Shown here: in pieces, positions 18,627 to 28,063 of the stretch | Layout of the letters: each line of letters begins with the position of its first letter | Position numbering within the stretch: position 1 is the first letter of the stretch | Assembly: GCF_030406775.1 (NCBI RefSeq) | Contig: NZ_CP129119.1 | Coordinates: forward strand, 1,026,001-1,090,000 | Length of the DNA: 64,000 bases | DNA from: Sporosarcina trichiuri | Lineage (GTDB): Bacteria > Bacillota > Bacilli > Bacillales_A > Planococcaceae | Reading direction: 5' to 3' | Notes under the pieces: model-generated | What the model was told of the DNA's origin: nothing | The model's input: the letters and a program-made list of their open reading frames with translations, nothing else | Databases searched by the model: none | Program-made: the position numbers and the translations under genes

Positions 18627-19058
18627 CTATTTCGCTTTCCGATCCACTTCAGTCCGCATGAAGACCGCCGTACCGGAGACGAACCGCATGATAATCGCTG
18701 CAATGGCCAGCAGAGGAATTGAAATGGTGCGGACAGCTTCTTTTGCACCCGAAGGCGGGGAGATCACCCATTCCGCGGTACAAACGACGGCCAGCGCGGC
18801 TATGATCGAAAGGACGGACGGGGGCAGCGAGGCGGCCGCTGTAAAGATCAGATAGACGAGAATATAGAAGATCAGGAGAACGGCGAAAAGTGCAAACCAT
18901 TTCACAAACCATGGGCGGCCCGCTAACAAAACGAGCGACTCCGTCCATCCGGTCGGCGACCAGCCGACGAAATGGAAAATGTGCAGGAATTTCAGGAACA
19001 GTGCACTAAACAGTGCAGCAACGGCTGAAGTCCAGAATAATGATTGTATATGGATGAT
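18627..19058 (-). CDS. YqhR-position membrane protein lacking a canonical start codon
   Basis: Multi-pass membrane protein with four hydrophobic helices; function unknown. It occupies the place of yqhR between aroQ and yqhQ, and homology to YqhR itself is uncertain. The frame is open from 19073 down to 18627. An ideal AAGGAGGG site stands four bases before the codons ATC-ATC-CAT-ATA, but no ATG, GTG or TTG occurs until codon 44 (18927-18929). Starting there would remove the first helix (around SAVAALFSALFLKF). I place the start at the first ATC (19056-19058), giving 143 aa. ATC initiation, a mutated ATG or a sequence error are all possible. Confidence 0.6.
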   Translation of the reverse strand: MIHIQSLFWTSAVAALFSALFLKFLHIFHFVGWSPTGWTESLVLLAGRPWFVKWFALFAVLLIFYILVYLIFTAAASLPPSVLSIIAALAVVCTAEWVISPPSGAKEAVRTISIPLLAIAAIIMRFVSGTAVFMRTEVDRKAK

Positions 19059-19190
19059 GGTTCCCTCCTTTCTTCAAGTGTCGCCGAATTGAGAACTTTT
19101 AAACGGGAATGCTGGAGGGAAACCGCTTTTTCCTGTACAATGGAACAATCAGCATGAACAAATAGACTTACTATAGAAAGTGGGCTTTGT

Positions 19191-20171
19191 ATGGAAGAAA
19201 ACCGACAAACTCCTGCATACGGCGGGCAGGCGCTGATCGAAGGCGTCATGTTCGGGGGGAAACAGCATACTGTCACTGCGATCCGCAGAAAAGACGGATC
19301 CATCGACTATTTCCACGCGTTGAAAGAGACGAGCCCCGTCCGCCAAAAATTGAAGAAAATCCCGTTTGTCCGCGGAATCATTGCGCTGATTGAATCCGCA
19401 GGGCTCGGTTCGAAGCATTTGACGTTTGCAAGCGACAGGTATGACGTCATGCCCGGTGAAGAAGAGGAGACTACCGAAGAAGAATCGTCCAAACTGGCAA
19501 TGGTGCTGGGAGTTGCCGCGGTAGGTGTATTATCCTTCCTGTTCGGCAAATTCGTATTCACACTGTTCCCTGTATTCCTGGCAGGCTTGTTCCATTCGAT
19601 CTTGCCCGGCAAGACGGTTCAGATCCTGCTGGAGACCTTCTTTAAACTGGCTCTTCTGCTCAGCTATGTGTCGCTCATCTCCATGACACCGCTCATTAAA
19701 CGTGTGTTCAAGTATCATGGAGCGGAACACAAAGTGATCAACTGCTACGAGAGCGGTCTGCCGATGACTGTCGAGAATGTCCAACGGCAGTCACGTCTGC
19801 ATTACCGGTGCGGCAGCAGTTTCCTGCTGTTCACGGTCATTGTCGGAATGTTCATCTACTTCCTTGTGCCGACAGATCCGTTCTGGCTCAGGATTGTCAA
19901 CAGGATCCTTCTCATCCCTGTCGTACTTGGTGTGTCGTTCGAAGTTCTGCAGCTTACAAATGCTGTACGGAATGTGCCTGTCCTCCGGTATCTCGGATAT
20001 CCAGGTCTGTGGCTGCAGCTGCTGACAACGAAAGAGCCGGACGACGACCAGGTGGAAGTCGCAATCGCTTCCTTCAATAAGCTGCTGGAAGTGGAAGTCC
20101 ACGGCGAAGCCGTTTTGACAGATCCGTCACCATTATCGCCGGAAGCGGAAATGAGTACAGTGAACCTATAG
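19191..20171 (+). CDS. yqhQ: DUF1385 membrane protein YqhQ
   Basis: 326 aa. The family start YGGQALIEGVMFGGKQH is clear. Several membrane helices (~100-125, 140-165, 205-225, 230-250) and the motif KRVFKYHGAEHKVINCYESG define DUF1385. It is a conserved Firmicutes protein of unknown role. Transcribed opposite to its neighbours on both sides, with its own leader after 19130. It ends at a strong bidirectional terminator. Confidence 0.9.
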   Translation: MEENRQTPAYGGQALIEGVMFGGKQHTVTAIRRKDGSIDYFHALKETSPVRQKLKKIPFVRGIIALIESAGLGSKHLTFASDRYDVMPGEEEETTEEESSKLAMVLGVAAVGVLSFLFGKFVFTLFPVFLAGLFHSILPGKTVQILLETFFKLALLLSYVSLISMTPLIKRVFKYHGAEHKVINCYESGLPMTVENVQRQSRLHYRCGSSFLLFTVIVGMFIYFLVPTDPFWLRIVNRILLIPVVLGVSFEVLQLTNAVRNVPVLRYLGYPGLWLQLLTTKEPDDDQVEVAIASFNKLLEVEVHGEAVLTDPSPLSPEAEMSTVNL

Positions 20172-20173
20172 CA

Positions 20174-20226
20174 AAAAAGGCATTCCCGGGTGTGCATGGC
20201 ACATCCGGGAATGCCTTTTATTTTTT
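20174..20226. terminator. Bidirectional terminator between yqhQ and lipM
   Basis: A ~21-bp stem with one G-U type mismatch (20175-20195 against 20199-20219) is flanked by A-rich and T-rich tracts. It can end both convergent transcripts. The lipM stop codon overlaps its T-rich arm. Confidence 0.92.
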
Positions 20227-21051
20227 GTACGTCCATTCAGGATTGGCGTACTTTGTCCGCTCAATCTCCTTCACTGTCCGAAGCTGCTCCTCATTCAGCG
20301 CGAACGGGACGAGCTCGATGTCAAGCGCTGTTTCGAACCCAGACGCAAAGGCCCGGGAGCAGTCGGCCGCACTGATCGGCCGGTCGGTGAGCCGGTCGAT
20401 TGCCACCGCCTTCTCGGGGAGACCGCGGCGGACTTTCTCCCTCGCTTCGTCCGAATCGAACTTGAACAGGGAGACGAGCTTGTCCTCATCCAGGCTCAGC
20501 AGGATGGCGCCGTGCTGGAGGATGACACCTTTTTGCCTCGTCTGCGCACTGCCCGCCACTTTCTTCCCTTCGACCACAAGCTCATACCAGCTCGGCGCAT
20601 CGAAGCAGACACCGCTCTTCGGCCGTTTCAGCTGTTCCGTCAGCTGCTCACCCGGCACGGAAAATGAGGCATCGAGCCCTAAATTGCGGAACCCTTCCAG
20701 CAATCCTCCTGAAATGACCCGGTAGGCTTCCGTCACCGTTTCCGGCATTTCCGGATAATCCTCTGTAACGATGACACTGTATGTAAGTTCGTGTTCATGC
20801 AGCACGCCGCGGCCGCCGGTCGGTCTTCTGACAAAGCCTAGCCCGTGCGCTTGAACGGCTTCCAGATCGATATCCTTTTCGACACGCTGGAAATAGCCGA
20901 TGGACAGCGTCGCCGGATCCCATTCATAGAATCGCAGAACCGGGCCGATCTCCCCGCGGCTGTGCCACTCGAGGAGTGCCTCGTCCAGTGCCATATTATA
21001 GGCAGGCGCACATTTGCCCGACTCGATGAAATGCCATTTCGTCTTCCCCAC
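20218..21051 (-). CDS. lipM: LipM octanoyltransferase
   Basis: Transfers octanoyl from acyl carrier protein to GcvH in the Bacillus-type lipoate assembly route. The 277 aa include [19 protein letters not shown] and the acyl-accepting C149 in [13 protein letters not shown], followed by conserved [11 protein letters not shown] with the active lysine. This genomic place, next to gcv genes, fits its job of supplying lipoate for the glycine cleavage system. It shares a convergent terminator with yqhQ. Confidence 0.94.
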   Translation of the reverse strand: MGKTKWHFIESGKCAPAYNMALDEALLEWHSRGEIGPVLRFYEWDPATLSIGYFQRVEKDIDLEAVQAHGLGFVRRPTGGRGVLHEHELTYSVIVTEDYPEMPETVTEAYRVISGGLLEGFRNLGLDASFSVPGEQLTEQLKRPKSGVCFDAPSWYELVVEGKKVAGSAQTRQKGVILQHGAILLSLDEDKLVSLFKFDSDEAREKVRRGLPEKAVAIDRLTDRPISAADCSRAFASGFETALDIELVPFALNEEQLRTVKEIERTKYANPEWTYKK

Positions 21052-21094
21052 TCAATCACATCCCTTTCATTCGGACTCAATTTTAGCATTGCGA

Positions 21095-21123
21095 TTGAAC
21101 AAGTGCCACTTAATCTTTATAAT
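21095..21123 (+). promoter_or_regulatory. SigA promoter of yqhL
   Basis: TTGAAC (21095-21100), a 17-nt spacer and a perfect TATAAT (21118-21123) lie 29 nt before the yqhL start. Confidence 0.8.
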
Positions 21124-21152
21124 GAAAGGGAGATAGAAAGGGGAAAAATGCT

Positions 21153-21539
21153 GTGAACGCTAATTTCTACGTTTTGGGAGCTTTGATTGTTATATTGATC
21201 GCTTACTTTGCAATTACAGCCCTGCGGCTGCGCAAGGCAGTTACGAACTTATCCCAGGAGCAGTTCATCGAAGGCTACCGGAAAGCGCAGCTGATCGATG
21301 TACGGGAACCGAAAGATTTCGATGCCGGTCATATCTTAGGCGCGCGGAACCTGCCGTATACGCAGCTCCGCCAGCGTTATAAGGAAATCCGTCCGGATAA
21401 GCCCGTCTACCTGTATGATCAGAATGGCGGCAGAAGCGCCCGGACCGCCCTCTTCCTGAAAAAGAAAGGGTACTCCCAGCTGTACCACCTGCAAGGCGGA
21501 TTCCGCACGTGGTCGGGGAAAGTGAAAAGTAAGAAATAA
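21153..21539 (+). CDS. yqhL: Membrane-anchored rhodanese-fold protein YqhL without catalytic Cys
   Basis: 128 aa: one N-terminal membrane helix (~7-25), then a rhodanese domain (IDVREPKDFDAGHILGARNLP). The active-site loop reads LYDQNGGRSAR, where sulfurtransferases have Cys; the position is Asp and the whole protein has no cysteine. It should not transfer sulfur, though the loop arginine and glycines remain. The GTG start has GAAAGGGG nine bases away. It stands alone, convergent with the gcv operon. Confidence 0.88.
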   Translation: MNANFYVLGALIVILIAYFAITALRLRKAVTNLSQEQFIEGYRKAQLIDVREPKDFDAGHILGARNLPYTQLRQRYKEIRPDKPVYLYDQNGGRSARTALFLKKKGYSQLYHLQGGFRTWSGKVKSKK

Positions 21540-21546
21540 TGGAAAG

Positions 21547-21576
21547 GACCGGAGCAGTCAGCTCCGGCCTTTTTTC
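21547..21576. terminator. Bidirectional terminator between yqhL and gcvPB
   Basis: A 7-bp perfect GC-rich stem (21549-21555 against 21561-21567) is followed by TTTTTT on the plus strand, with a purine-rich flank on the other side. Confidence 0.85.
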
Positions 21577-23061
21577 TTATGCTTTCACAAGTTCGCTCTC
21601 CGTCTCCGGTGTATACCTGAGCACGGGCTTCCGTGCGGCTTTCGTTTCGTCAAGACGGTTGATGACCGTTGTATGAGGCGCTTCCTGTACGATTTCAGGA
21701 TTCTCCTCGACTTCCTTCGCGATCTGGATCATGGCGTCGATGAATGAATCGAGTGTCTCTTTCGATTCCGTTTCAGTCGGCTCGATCATCATTCCTTCCT
21801 CGACATTGAGCGGGAAGTAGACAGTCGGCGGGTGGAAGCCGAAATCGAGCAGCCGTTTCGCCATATCCAGTGTCCGGACGCCGAGTTTTTTCTGACGCCG
21901 GCCCGACAGGACGAATTCATGCTTGCAGTGCTGCGGGTACGGAAGATCGAAATACGGCTCAAGTCTGCGCATCATGTAGTTCGCATTCAGCACCGCATTT
22001 TCCGTTACGGCTTTCAGTCCGTCCGGCCCCATCGAGCGGATGTACGTATAGGCGCGCAAGTAGATACCGAAGTTGCCATAGAACGGCTTCACACGGCCGA
22101 TCGACTGCGGCCGATCGTAATTGAAGGTGAAGACGCCGTCATGCTTCTCAAGCACAGGCTTTGGCAGGAACGATGCGAGCTCCTCCGTCACACCGACCGG
22201 ACCGGATCCCGGGCCTCCGCCGCCGTGAGGGCCTGTGAACGTCTTATGCAGATTCAAGTGGACTGCATCAAATCCCATATCCCCCGGACGTGCTTTGGAC
22301 ATGATGGCATTCAGATTGGCACCGTCATAATACAGTTTACCGCCGGCACCATGGACGATTTCCGCCATTTCGAGGATATTCTCCTCGAACAATCCGAGTG
22401 TATTCGGATTCGTCAGCATGAGTGCTGCTGTCTGTTCGTCCACTTTCGAGCGGAGATCTTCGATATCGACGAGACCTTTTTCATCGGACAGGACCGTGAC
22501 GGTATCAAAGCCTGCGACTGTCGCGGATGCCGGATTCGTCCCGTGCGCGGAATCCGGAACGAGAACTTTCGTCCGCTTGTGGTCACCGTTCGCTTCATGG
22601 AACGCACGGATCATCATCAGTGCTGTCCATTCCCCGTGGGCGCCTGCAGCCGGCTGAAGGGTCACTTCGGCCATCCCTGTGATTTCGGACAGATGCTCCT
22701 GCAGATCATAGGCGACTTCCATCGCCCCCTGGACAGTGGATTCAGCCTGGAGCGGATGGATGTTCGCAAATCCGGACATGCGTGCGACGGCTTCGTTGAT
22801 TTTCGGATTATATTTCATTGTACAGGAACCGAGCGGATAGAATCCGGTATCCACCCCGTGGTTCCGGTTGGACAGCGCTGTATAGTGGCGCATGATATCC
22901 AGTTCGGATACTTCCGGCAGCGCCGGTGCTTCCTTGCGCAGCAGCGACTCCGGAAGCAGTGTGTCCAGGTCGACTTCAGGCACATCAAGTTCAGTCAGGC
23001 TGTAGCCGACACGGCCGGCTTTTGAGACTTCAAATATGAGCGGCTGGTTTTCGTTATGCAT
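21577..23061 (-). CDS. gcvPB: Glycine dehydrogenase (decarboxylating) subunit 2
   Basis: PLP-binding half of the split P-protein of glycine cleavage. The PLP lysine lies in [14 protein letters not shown] (K273). [12 protein letters not shown] and HGTNPASA are family motifs. The ATG at 23059-23061 follows GGAGG and gives 494 aa; an earlier ATG-like start has no site. It overlaps the end of gcvPA by 8 nt. Last gene of gcvT-gcvPA-gcvPB. Confidence 0.97.
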   Translation of the reverse strand: MHNENQPLIFEVSKAGRVGYSLTELDVPEVDLDTLLPESLLRKEAPALPEVSELDIMRHYTALSNRNHGVDTGFYPLGSCTMKYNPKINEAVARMSGFANIHPLQAESTVQGAMEVAYDLQEHLSEITGMAEVTLQPAAGAHGEWTALMMIRAFHEANGDHKRTKVLVPDSAHGTNPASATVAGFDTVTVLSDEKGLVDIEDLRSKVDEQTAALMLTNPNTLGLFEENILEMAEIVHGAGGKLYYDGANLNAIMSKARPGDMGFDAVHLNLHKTFTGPHGGGGPGSGPVGVTEELASFLPKPVLEKHDGVFTFNYDRPQSIGRVKPFYGNFGIYLRAYTYIRSMGPDGLKAVTENAVLNANYMMRRLEPYFDLPYPQHCKHEFVLSGRRQKKLGVRTLDMAKRLLDFGFHPPTVYFPLNVEEGMMIEPTETESKETLDSFIDAMIQIAKEVEENPEIVQEAPHTTVINRLDETKAARKPVLRYTPETESELVKA

Positions 23062-24400
23062 GGACGGCCTCCATTTCCTGCACAAGTGCATCGATTTCTT
23101 CTTTAGTCCTCTGTTCCGTAACGGCGATCAACGCGTGATTCTCCATGCCTTCGTACGTCCGGCTCAACTCGTAGCCGCCGATGATCCCCTGATCAAGCAG
23201 CTGCTCATTGAGTTCGGCAACCGGGCGGCCACAGTCGACCACGAGCTCGTTGAAGTGCCGGTCCCCGCCAAGGACGGTGAAACCGGCCCGCTCGAATGCC
23301 TGCTTGGCGTAATGCGTCTTTGCATAGTTCTGATAGGCAATTTCACGGATTCCCTGTCTGCCGAGCGCTGTCATCGCCACTGAAGCCGCCAGGGCATTCA
23401 GCGCCTGGTTGGAGCAGATATTGGAAGTCGCTTTGTCACGGCGGATGTGCTGTTCCCTTGCCTGCAGAGTCAGGACATAGCCGCGGCGGCCTTCGTCATC
23501 TGTCGTTTCGCCGACAAGACGGCCGGGCACTTTCCGCATCAGTTTCTTCGTTACGGCGAAGTAGCCGCAATGCGGTCCGCCGAACTGTTCAGGGATCCCG
23601 AATGGCTGGGCATCCCCGACCGTAATATCCGCACCGAGTGCTCCGGGCGGTGTCAGGATGCCGAGTGCAAGCGGATTTGCAGAAACGACGGAGAGGGCGC
23701 CTGCTTCATGCGCCATCTTACCGATCGCCTGGATGTCTTCCACCTGGCCGAAGAAGTTCGGATACTGGACAAGCACAGCCGCTGTTTCGTCAGAAAGCAA
23801 TTCCTGCAGGACATCCGTATCTGTGACGCCGTCTCTGTGCGGCACAGTGACCACTTCGATCTGCTGTCCGTCCGCATACGAACGGACAACATCACGGGCT
23901 TCCGGATGGACTGTCTCGGAAACGATGAGCTTTTTGCGTTTCGTATGGCCTGCAGCCATCGTACCCGCTTCGGCAAGTGCAGTGCCGCCGTCATACATGG
24001 ATGAGTTGGCGAGGTCCATGCCCGTCAGCTCGCAGATCATCGTCTGGAACTCGAAGATGGCCTGCAGCTCCCCTTGCGAGATTTCCGGCTGGTATGGTGT
24101 ATACGCTGTATAGAATTCCGAACGGGAGATCACATGGTCGACGATCACCGGCTTGTAATGATCATAGACACCTGCACCGAGGAAAGATGCATAATTCCGG
24201 GAGTCCGCATTTTTCGCTGCCAGCCGGGACAGTTCCTTTAGAAGTGCGGATTCTGATTTCGCTTCCTTGATCTTCAGTTTTTCCGTGTAGCGGATCTTCT
24301 CGGGTATATCTGCAAACAATTCGTCAACGGAAGTGATGCCGATCGTTTCTAACATCTCTTTCTGATCCGACTCAGTCATCGGTATATAGCGGTGCTGCAT
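23054..24400 (-). CDS. gcvPA: Glycine dehydrogenase (decarboxylating) subunit 1
   Basis: The other half of the split P-protein; pairs with GcvPB to decarboxylate glycine and pass aminomethyl to lipoyl-GcvH. The 448-aa protein begins [12 protein letters not shown]. Conserved segments include [14 protein letters not shown] and [16 protein letters not shown] two codons earlier is too close to AGAAGGG, so I use the ATG at 24398-24400. Spaced 49 nt from gcvT. Confidence 0.96.
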   Translation of the reverse strand: MQHRYIPMTESDQKEMLETIGITSVDELFADIPEKIRYTEKLKIKEAKSESALLKELSRLAAKNADSRNYASFLGAGVYDHYKPVIVDHVISRSEFYTAYTPYQPEISQGELQAIFEFQTMICELTGMDLANSSMYDGGTALAEAGTMAAGHTKRKKLIVSETVHPEARDVVRSYADGQQIEVVTVPHRDGVTDTDVLQELLSDETAAVLVQYPNFFGQVEDIQAIGKMAHEAGALSVVSANPLALGILTPPGALGADITVGDAQPFGIPEQFGGPHCGYFAVTKKLMRKVPGRLVGETTDDEGRRGYVLTLQAREQHIRRDKATSNICSNQALNALAASVAMTALGRQGIREIAYQNYAKTHYAKQAFERAGFTVLGGDRHFNELVVDCGRPVAELNEQLLDQGIIGGYELSRTYEGMENHALIAVTEQRTKEEIDALVQEMEAVHA

Positions 24401-24449
24401 GTGCAAATCCCTTCTTTCCTGTTTGTTGGGTATCGGATAGGCGTCATCG

Positions 24450-25550
24450 TTACGGGCGCTTGTAGAACGGAGTCCCGATGATTCTCGCTTTCAGGCGTTT
24501 GTTCCGGACTTCGATTTCCAGTTCGGTTCCTTCGGCGGATGACTCCCTGCCGACCAATGCAAAGCCGATATTCTTTTTCAATGTAGGCGATTGGGTTCCT
24601 GTCGTGACTTCACCGACCGGCTGCCCGTCAGCAAATACCGGGTAGCCGGTGCGGGGGATTCCTTTGTCGATCATTTCCAATCCGACCAACTTCCTTGGCA
24701 CCCCTGCCTCTTTCTGCCTGGCGAGCGCCTCTTTTCCGATGAAATCAGGTTCTTTCCCGACTTTGACAGCAAAGCCGATACCGGCTTCAAGAGGGGAAAT
24801 ATCTTTGGACAGCTCCTGCCCATACAGCGGCAGTCCCGCCTCGAAGCGGAGCGTATCGCGCGCACCGAGACCGGCCGGGACCAAGCCGTCCTCTTTGCCT
24901 TCCTGCAGGATCTTCTCCCAAAGGTTCACGGCACTTTCCGGTGTGCAGTAGATTTCAAAACCATCTTCACCGGTATAGCCCGTCCGGGAAATCATGACGG
25001 TCTCCCCCGCCAGGGAGACATCATCCTTGAAACGGAAGAACCGGATGTCCGCAAGCGGTTCATCGGTCAGCCGCTGCAGGATTGCCTCCGCTTTAGGTCC
25101 CTGGAGGGCAAGCAGCGCCCAGCGGTCGGATTGGTCATCGATCTCGACATCCTGTGCAGCATGCTGTTCCAGCCACTTGACATCCTTCTCGATATTCGAG
25201 GCATTGACAACGAGCAGATAGTCTTCGTCGCTGCGCTTATAGATCAGAAGATCGTCGATCGTGCCGCCGTCTTCATAGCACATCGCCGTATACTGTGCCT
25301 GCCCGTCCTTCAGTTTCGACACATCGTTGGTTGCGATCGACTGCAGGAACGCCAGCGCCCCTGCGCCGCGAACAGCGACTTCACCCATGTGCGAGACATC
25401 GAACAATCCGGCAGCCGTTCGGACAGCTTCATGTTCGGCCTTGATGCCCGTGAATTGGACCGGCAGCTCCCAGCCTCCGAAATCGATCGTCTTTCCATTA
25501 TGTGATGCGTAGCTCTCAAAAAGCGGTGTTCGTTTCAAAGATTCAGACAA
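24450..25550 (-). CDS. gcvT: Aminomethyltransferase (glycine cleavage T-protein)
   Basis: Moves the methylene carbon from GcvH to tetrahydrofolate and releases ammonia. Motifs: [24 protein letters not shown] and [14 protein letters not shown]. The open frame begins five codons upstream at an ATG with no binding site, within the terminator region. TTG at 25548-25550 is six bases after GGGGGAG and gives 366 aa. First gene behind the glycine riboswitch. Confidence 0.95.
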   Translation of the reverse strand: MSESLKRTPLFESYASHNGKTIDFGGWELPVQFTGIKAEHEAVRTAAGLFDVSHMGEVAVRGAGALAFLQSIATNDVSKLKDGQAQYTAMCYEDGGTIDDLLIYKRSDEDYLLVVNASNIEKDVKWLEQHAAQDVEIDDQSDRWALLALQGPKAEAILQRLTDEPLADIRFFRFKDDVSLAGETVMISRTGYTGEDGFEIYCTPESAVNLWEKILQEGKEDGLVPAGLGARDTLRFEAGLPLYGQELSKDISPLEAGIGFAVKVGKEPDFIGKEALARQKEAGVPRKLVGLEMIDKGIPRTGYPVFADGQPVGEVTTGTQSPTLKKNIGFALVGRESSAEGTELEIEVRNKRLKARIIGTPFYKRP

Positions 25551-25565
25551 CACATTCTCCCCCAT

Positions 25566-25740
25566 TCGTCTAAAAAAAGAAAGAGGCCCCTTTTGTGATA
25601 AAAGAGAGCCCCTGTCCGTCCAGCTGAATTCATGCAGCCCAGTTCAGGAATGCGTCCAGTACAGGTCTTTTTGCCTGAGAGATTCATGACTCGGTCACTT
25701 GCTCCTTCGGCGGCGCATCCTGCGCTCTCTCCCCATACAT
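25566..25740 (-). ncRNA. Single-aptamer glycine riboswitch with terminator
   Basis: The minus strand shows the aptamer core: a GGAGAG-type strand (25725-25734), CCGAAGGAGCAA (about 25699-25712) and CTCTCAGGCAAAA (25669-25682). Only one copy of each is present. The downstream segment forms a CCTGT/ACAGG-bounded hairpin that looks like the degenerate ghost aptamer of singlet glycine switches. A weak-centred terminator hairpin (about 25572-25612, one bulge) with a T-rich tail ends just before gcvT. Glycine binding is expected to switch gcvT-gcvPA-gcvPB on. Confidence 0.92.
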
Positions 25741-25748
25741 TCATCCGC

Positions 25749-25776
25749 ACTATTTAATTTACGTCCAATAGTTCAA
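25749..25776 (-). promoter_or_regulatory. Probable promoter of the gcv riboswitch leader
   Basis: On the minus strand TTGAAC (25771-25776), 16 nt and AATAGT (25749-25754) sit just upstream of the aptamer. The -10 has two mismatches. Confidence 0.45.
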
Positions 25777-25876
25777 GATTCGGAAAACTGCTGATATCGT
25801 CCCTATCTTACCAGTTTACAAGCCGGAGCGCAATCAAAATCGGAGTCCGCCGGCTGCCCGGCAGAAAGCGGGTCAC

Positions 25877-26395
25877 TCAGTCTTGTCCGCCTGACAGACG
25901 GTCCATCTGGAAGGCGATATACTCGGTCACTTTCCTCAAGGACCGCTTCTTCGTCTGGACGATGAAGTGCGCCGAAGTCTTGTATGCGGGATAACGTTTC
26001 TTATAGAGCGTCTCGATTTCTGCGCGCGTCGATCGCTGGACGATCGGCCGGTTTTTGTCGGTTGCGATCCGCCGCCAGATATCGCGGAACGGAGCATCCA
26101 GGAAAAACACGAGACCGCCGGCCCGCATGAGTGCCCGGTTCTCTTCCCGCATCGCTGCCCCACCGCCTGTCGCAATGATACATTTCTCGTCGCGGAACGT
26201 CCGGAGGAATTCGGTCTCCATATCACGGAAACGCTCTTCCCCGTAGGTCGCGAAGATCTGAGGGATCGTCATACCGGTCTTCTGGACGATTTCATGGTCC
26301 ATGTCGTAGAAAGGGAGCTTCGTATAGAAGCTGAGCCGTTTGCCGATGGCGCTTTTCCCGCAGCCCATGAATCCGACAAGATATACTTTGTTCAT
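25877..26395 (-). CDS. aroK: Shikimate kinase
   Basis: Phosphorylates shikimate at the 3-OH. The 172 aa have the P-loop GFMGCGKSAIGKRL (8-21), the shikimate-binding DMDHEI, and ATGGGAAM. A lid with RPIVQRSTRAEIE follows. It begins 5 nt after the comGG stop and is probably read through from the comG operon, an order also found in other Bacillales. No terminator was recognised after it. Confidence 0.94.
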   Translation of the reverse strand: MNKVYLVGFMGCGKSAIGKRLSFYTKLPFYDMDHEIVQKTGMTIPQIFATYGEERFRDMETEFLRTFRDEKCIIATGGGAAMREENRALMRAGGLVFFLDAPFRDIWRRIATDKNRPIVQRSTRAEIETLYKKRYPAYKTSAHFIVQTKKRSLRKVTEYIAFQMDRLSGGQD

Positions 26396-26400
26396 TCAAA

Positions 26401-26583
26401 TCATCCGCCCTGCATCTTTGTTCTCGCTGCCTGCTCGTAGATTGTGCCCAGCGAGTCGAACGTTTCATATAGATAACTATGCCATGAAACGAATGTAAAA
26501 AGAAAGAGGGTGACGAAAAATAATAGAATAAGCGCCATCAGCATCGTTACGCCATGCTCATTCTTCAGCCAGACCAACCGCAA
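26401..26583 (-). CDS. comGG: ComGG-position minor pseudopilin, very short
   Basis: 60 aa: a basic N-terminus and a type IV-pilin-like hydrophobic helix (NEHGVTMLMALILLFFVTLF), then only ~25 further residues. B. subtilis ComGG is about 124 aa, so the globular part is absent. It overlaps the end of comGF by 26 nt. Called by position and by the pilin-like N-terminus. It may be a truncated or minimal form. Confidence 0.6.
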   Translation of the reverse strand: MRLVWLKNEHGVTMLMALILLFFVTLFLFTFVSWHSYLYETFDSLGTIYEQAARTKMQGG

Positions 26584-27001
26584 CCCTCCTTGTCCGTTCC
26601 CTGCTGCCGGACGTCAGTACAGACACTTCCATATACTCATCTTCCAGACTGAAAACCGCTGTTTGGACGGACGTCAAGAGCGGGACATGCCCTTCATGGC
26701 CGATCCTTCTGCGGATGACATGATTGACCGTGCTGTAGTCGACGGTCTGATCGGACGCGTTCAGAACAGTGAAGGATTTCCCGTCCGCAGAGACCCGTAC
26801 AGATATGACGTCAGACAGATCCCGCTGCAGGTCGACCATGAACAGCTCCCACTCGACGGCATGGCTGTCGGTCAGCTGGGTGTGGACGGTATCCTTGAAT
26901 AACAGGAACAGCACGATCAGATGAAGGAAAGCCGCGGCGATCAGCAGCTGGAACAGGCTTTCGAGAAGCGTGAAACCAGATTCATCGGTTCGTGTGTTCA
27001 C
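26558..27001 (-). CDS. comGF: ComGF competence pseudopilin
   Basis: 147 aa with the prepilin-type motif ESGFTLLESLFQLLIA, a hydrophobic helix (~10-35) and a C-terminal globular domain typical of ComGF (FMVDLQRDL, VIRRRIGHEGHVPLL). Minor pilin of the DNA-uptake pseudopilus. Start overlaps comGE by 4 nt. Confidence 0.85.
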   Translation of the reverse strand: MNTRTDESGFTLLESLFQLLIAAAFLHLIVLFLLFKDTVHTQLTDSHAVEWELFMVDLQRDLSDVISVRVSADGKSFTVLNASDQTVDYSTVNHVIRRRIGHEGHVPLLTSVQTAVFSLEDEYMEVSVLTSGSRERTRRVAVGLAEE

Positions 27002-27294
27002 GATGAGCAGACCGTCCGGGTTTCCTGTTCACGCATATAGCTGACGCAAATCGCTGTCCCCTCCACAGTCCAGCTGAACAGCACGCCATCTTCTTTCCGG
27101 TACCCGGATTGCAGGCCGTATGAACGATGCAGGAGGGCTCCCTGGTACATCGTCTCCTTTGCGTACATCTCATGCTTCTTGCTTTCCAGGCCGGTCATCA
27201 TCCTGAAGGAAACCGGAAGGAGCGTACCGAAAATCAGCATCATGACAGCCAGTGTGAGGATCGCTTCCGGCCAGGAGTAGCCCGTCTCATCCAT
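26998..27294 (-). CDS. comGE: ComGE competence pseudopilin
   Basis: 98 aa. N-terminal pilin-like segment ETGYSWPEAILTLAVMMLIFG, in which Tyr-Ser replace the more usual Phe-Thr after the Gly of the prepilin cleavage site, then a short globular part. Overlaps comGD by 8 nt and comGF by 4 nt. Named by operon order. Confidence 0.78.
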   Translation of the reverse strand: MDETGYSWPEAILTLAVMMLIFGTLLPVSFRMMTGLESKKHEMYAKETMYQGALLHRSYGLQSGYRKEDGVLFSWTVEGTAICVSYMREQETRTVCSS

Positions 27295-27724
27295 CGATTA
27301 TCATCCTCCCTCTCTGGAACTGAAACTTGATTTTCTTTCCGCCGCTGTCTGTCTTCAAGTAAAGGGTTCCCGTCTTCTGCATGTCACCGTTCGCCTGGAA
27401 CACGATGGAACGGAACGAGCTGGAATCGTCGAGAGTGATGGACGTCGGAAAACTTGCCGGCCGAGTTTCCGGTCTATCGGAATAGACAATGGTATAGACA
27501 CTGCCGTCACCGCTGAATGTCATGGAGGTCCGTGCCTTATGGGCCATGGAATATGACTGCATATGGTGGACAGCTGCCTTGAAAGCCTCGATGCCGTCCT
27601 GTTCAGTCTGTCCGGATGACCAGCCCTTGCCGACGGGAATGATCAGAAGCGTCAGCACGCCCACCACCATGAGAACGAGCAGCAGTTCCAGGAACGTCAT
27701 GCCGGCTTCACTTTTCCACTTCAT
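27287..27724 (-). CDS. comGD: ComGD competence pseudopilin
   Basis: 145 aa with a prepilin peptidase site (EAGMTFLELLLVLMVVGVL), a long hydrophobic helix and a GspH-like globular domain (ends FQRGRMIIDG). The ATG adjoins the comGC stop, so translation is coupled. Confidence 0.88.
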   Translation of the reverse strand: MKWKSEAGMTFLELLLVLMVVGVLTLLIIPVGKGWSSGQTEQDGIEAFKAAVHHMQSYSMAHKARTSMTFSGDGSVYTIVYSDRPETRPASFPTSITLDDSSSFRSIVFQANGDMQKTGTLYLKTDSGGKKIKFQFQRGRMIIDG

Positions 27725-28051
27725 TCAGCCTCCGGCGCCTGAACGGTTTACTGTCACTTTGCCCGCCGTGTCTATTGTCAGACCCGAGCCGTCAGGGCAT
27801 TTTGCATCCGGAGGCAAGTAATCGTTTTCGCTCAACTCCACAAGGGAGGCAGGGATCTTCTTGGTATCCATCTTGTATGCCTGCACTTGTCCTTCTACCA
27901 TTTTCAGATAGGCATCGCACCCTTTTTCATCGATCGATTTCGAATGCTTCGTAACATTCGGGATCGCTACAAGGATCAGGACAGATATGATCAGAAGGAC
28001 GATCATCATTTCAATCAGCGTAAATCCATCTTCATTCAGTCGTTTCTTCAT
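27725..28051 (-). CDS. comGC: ComGC major competence pseudopilin
   Basis: 108 aa. A classic class III signal (NEDGFTLIEMMIVLLIISVLIL) with Glu at +5, followed by the short ComGC domain with two cysteines (CDAYLKMVEGQ and DAKCPDGS) that could form the family disulfide. Main subunit of the transformation pilus, matured by ComC. Confidence 0.94.
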   Translation of the reverse strand: MKKRLNEDGFTLIEMMIVLLIISVLILVAIPNVTKHSKSIDEKGCDAYLKMVEGQVQAYKMDTKKIPASLVELSENDYLPPDAKCPDGSGLTIDTAGKVTVNRSGAGG

Positions 28052-28063
28052 TCTGGATCTCCT

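Noticed and set aside
21832..23025. A 397-codon plus-strand frame opposite gcvPB
   Set aside because: Composition is Arg/His/Cys-rich like a mirrored frame; no domain, no leader, and the opposite strand encodes a well-known enzyme.
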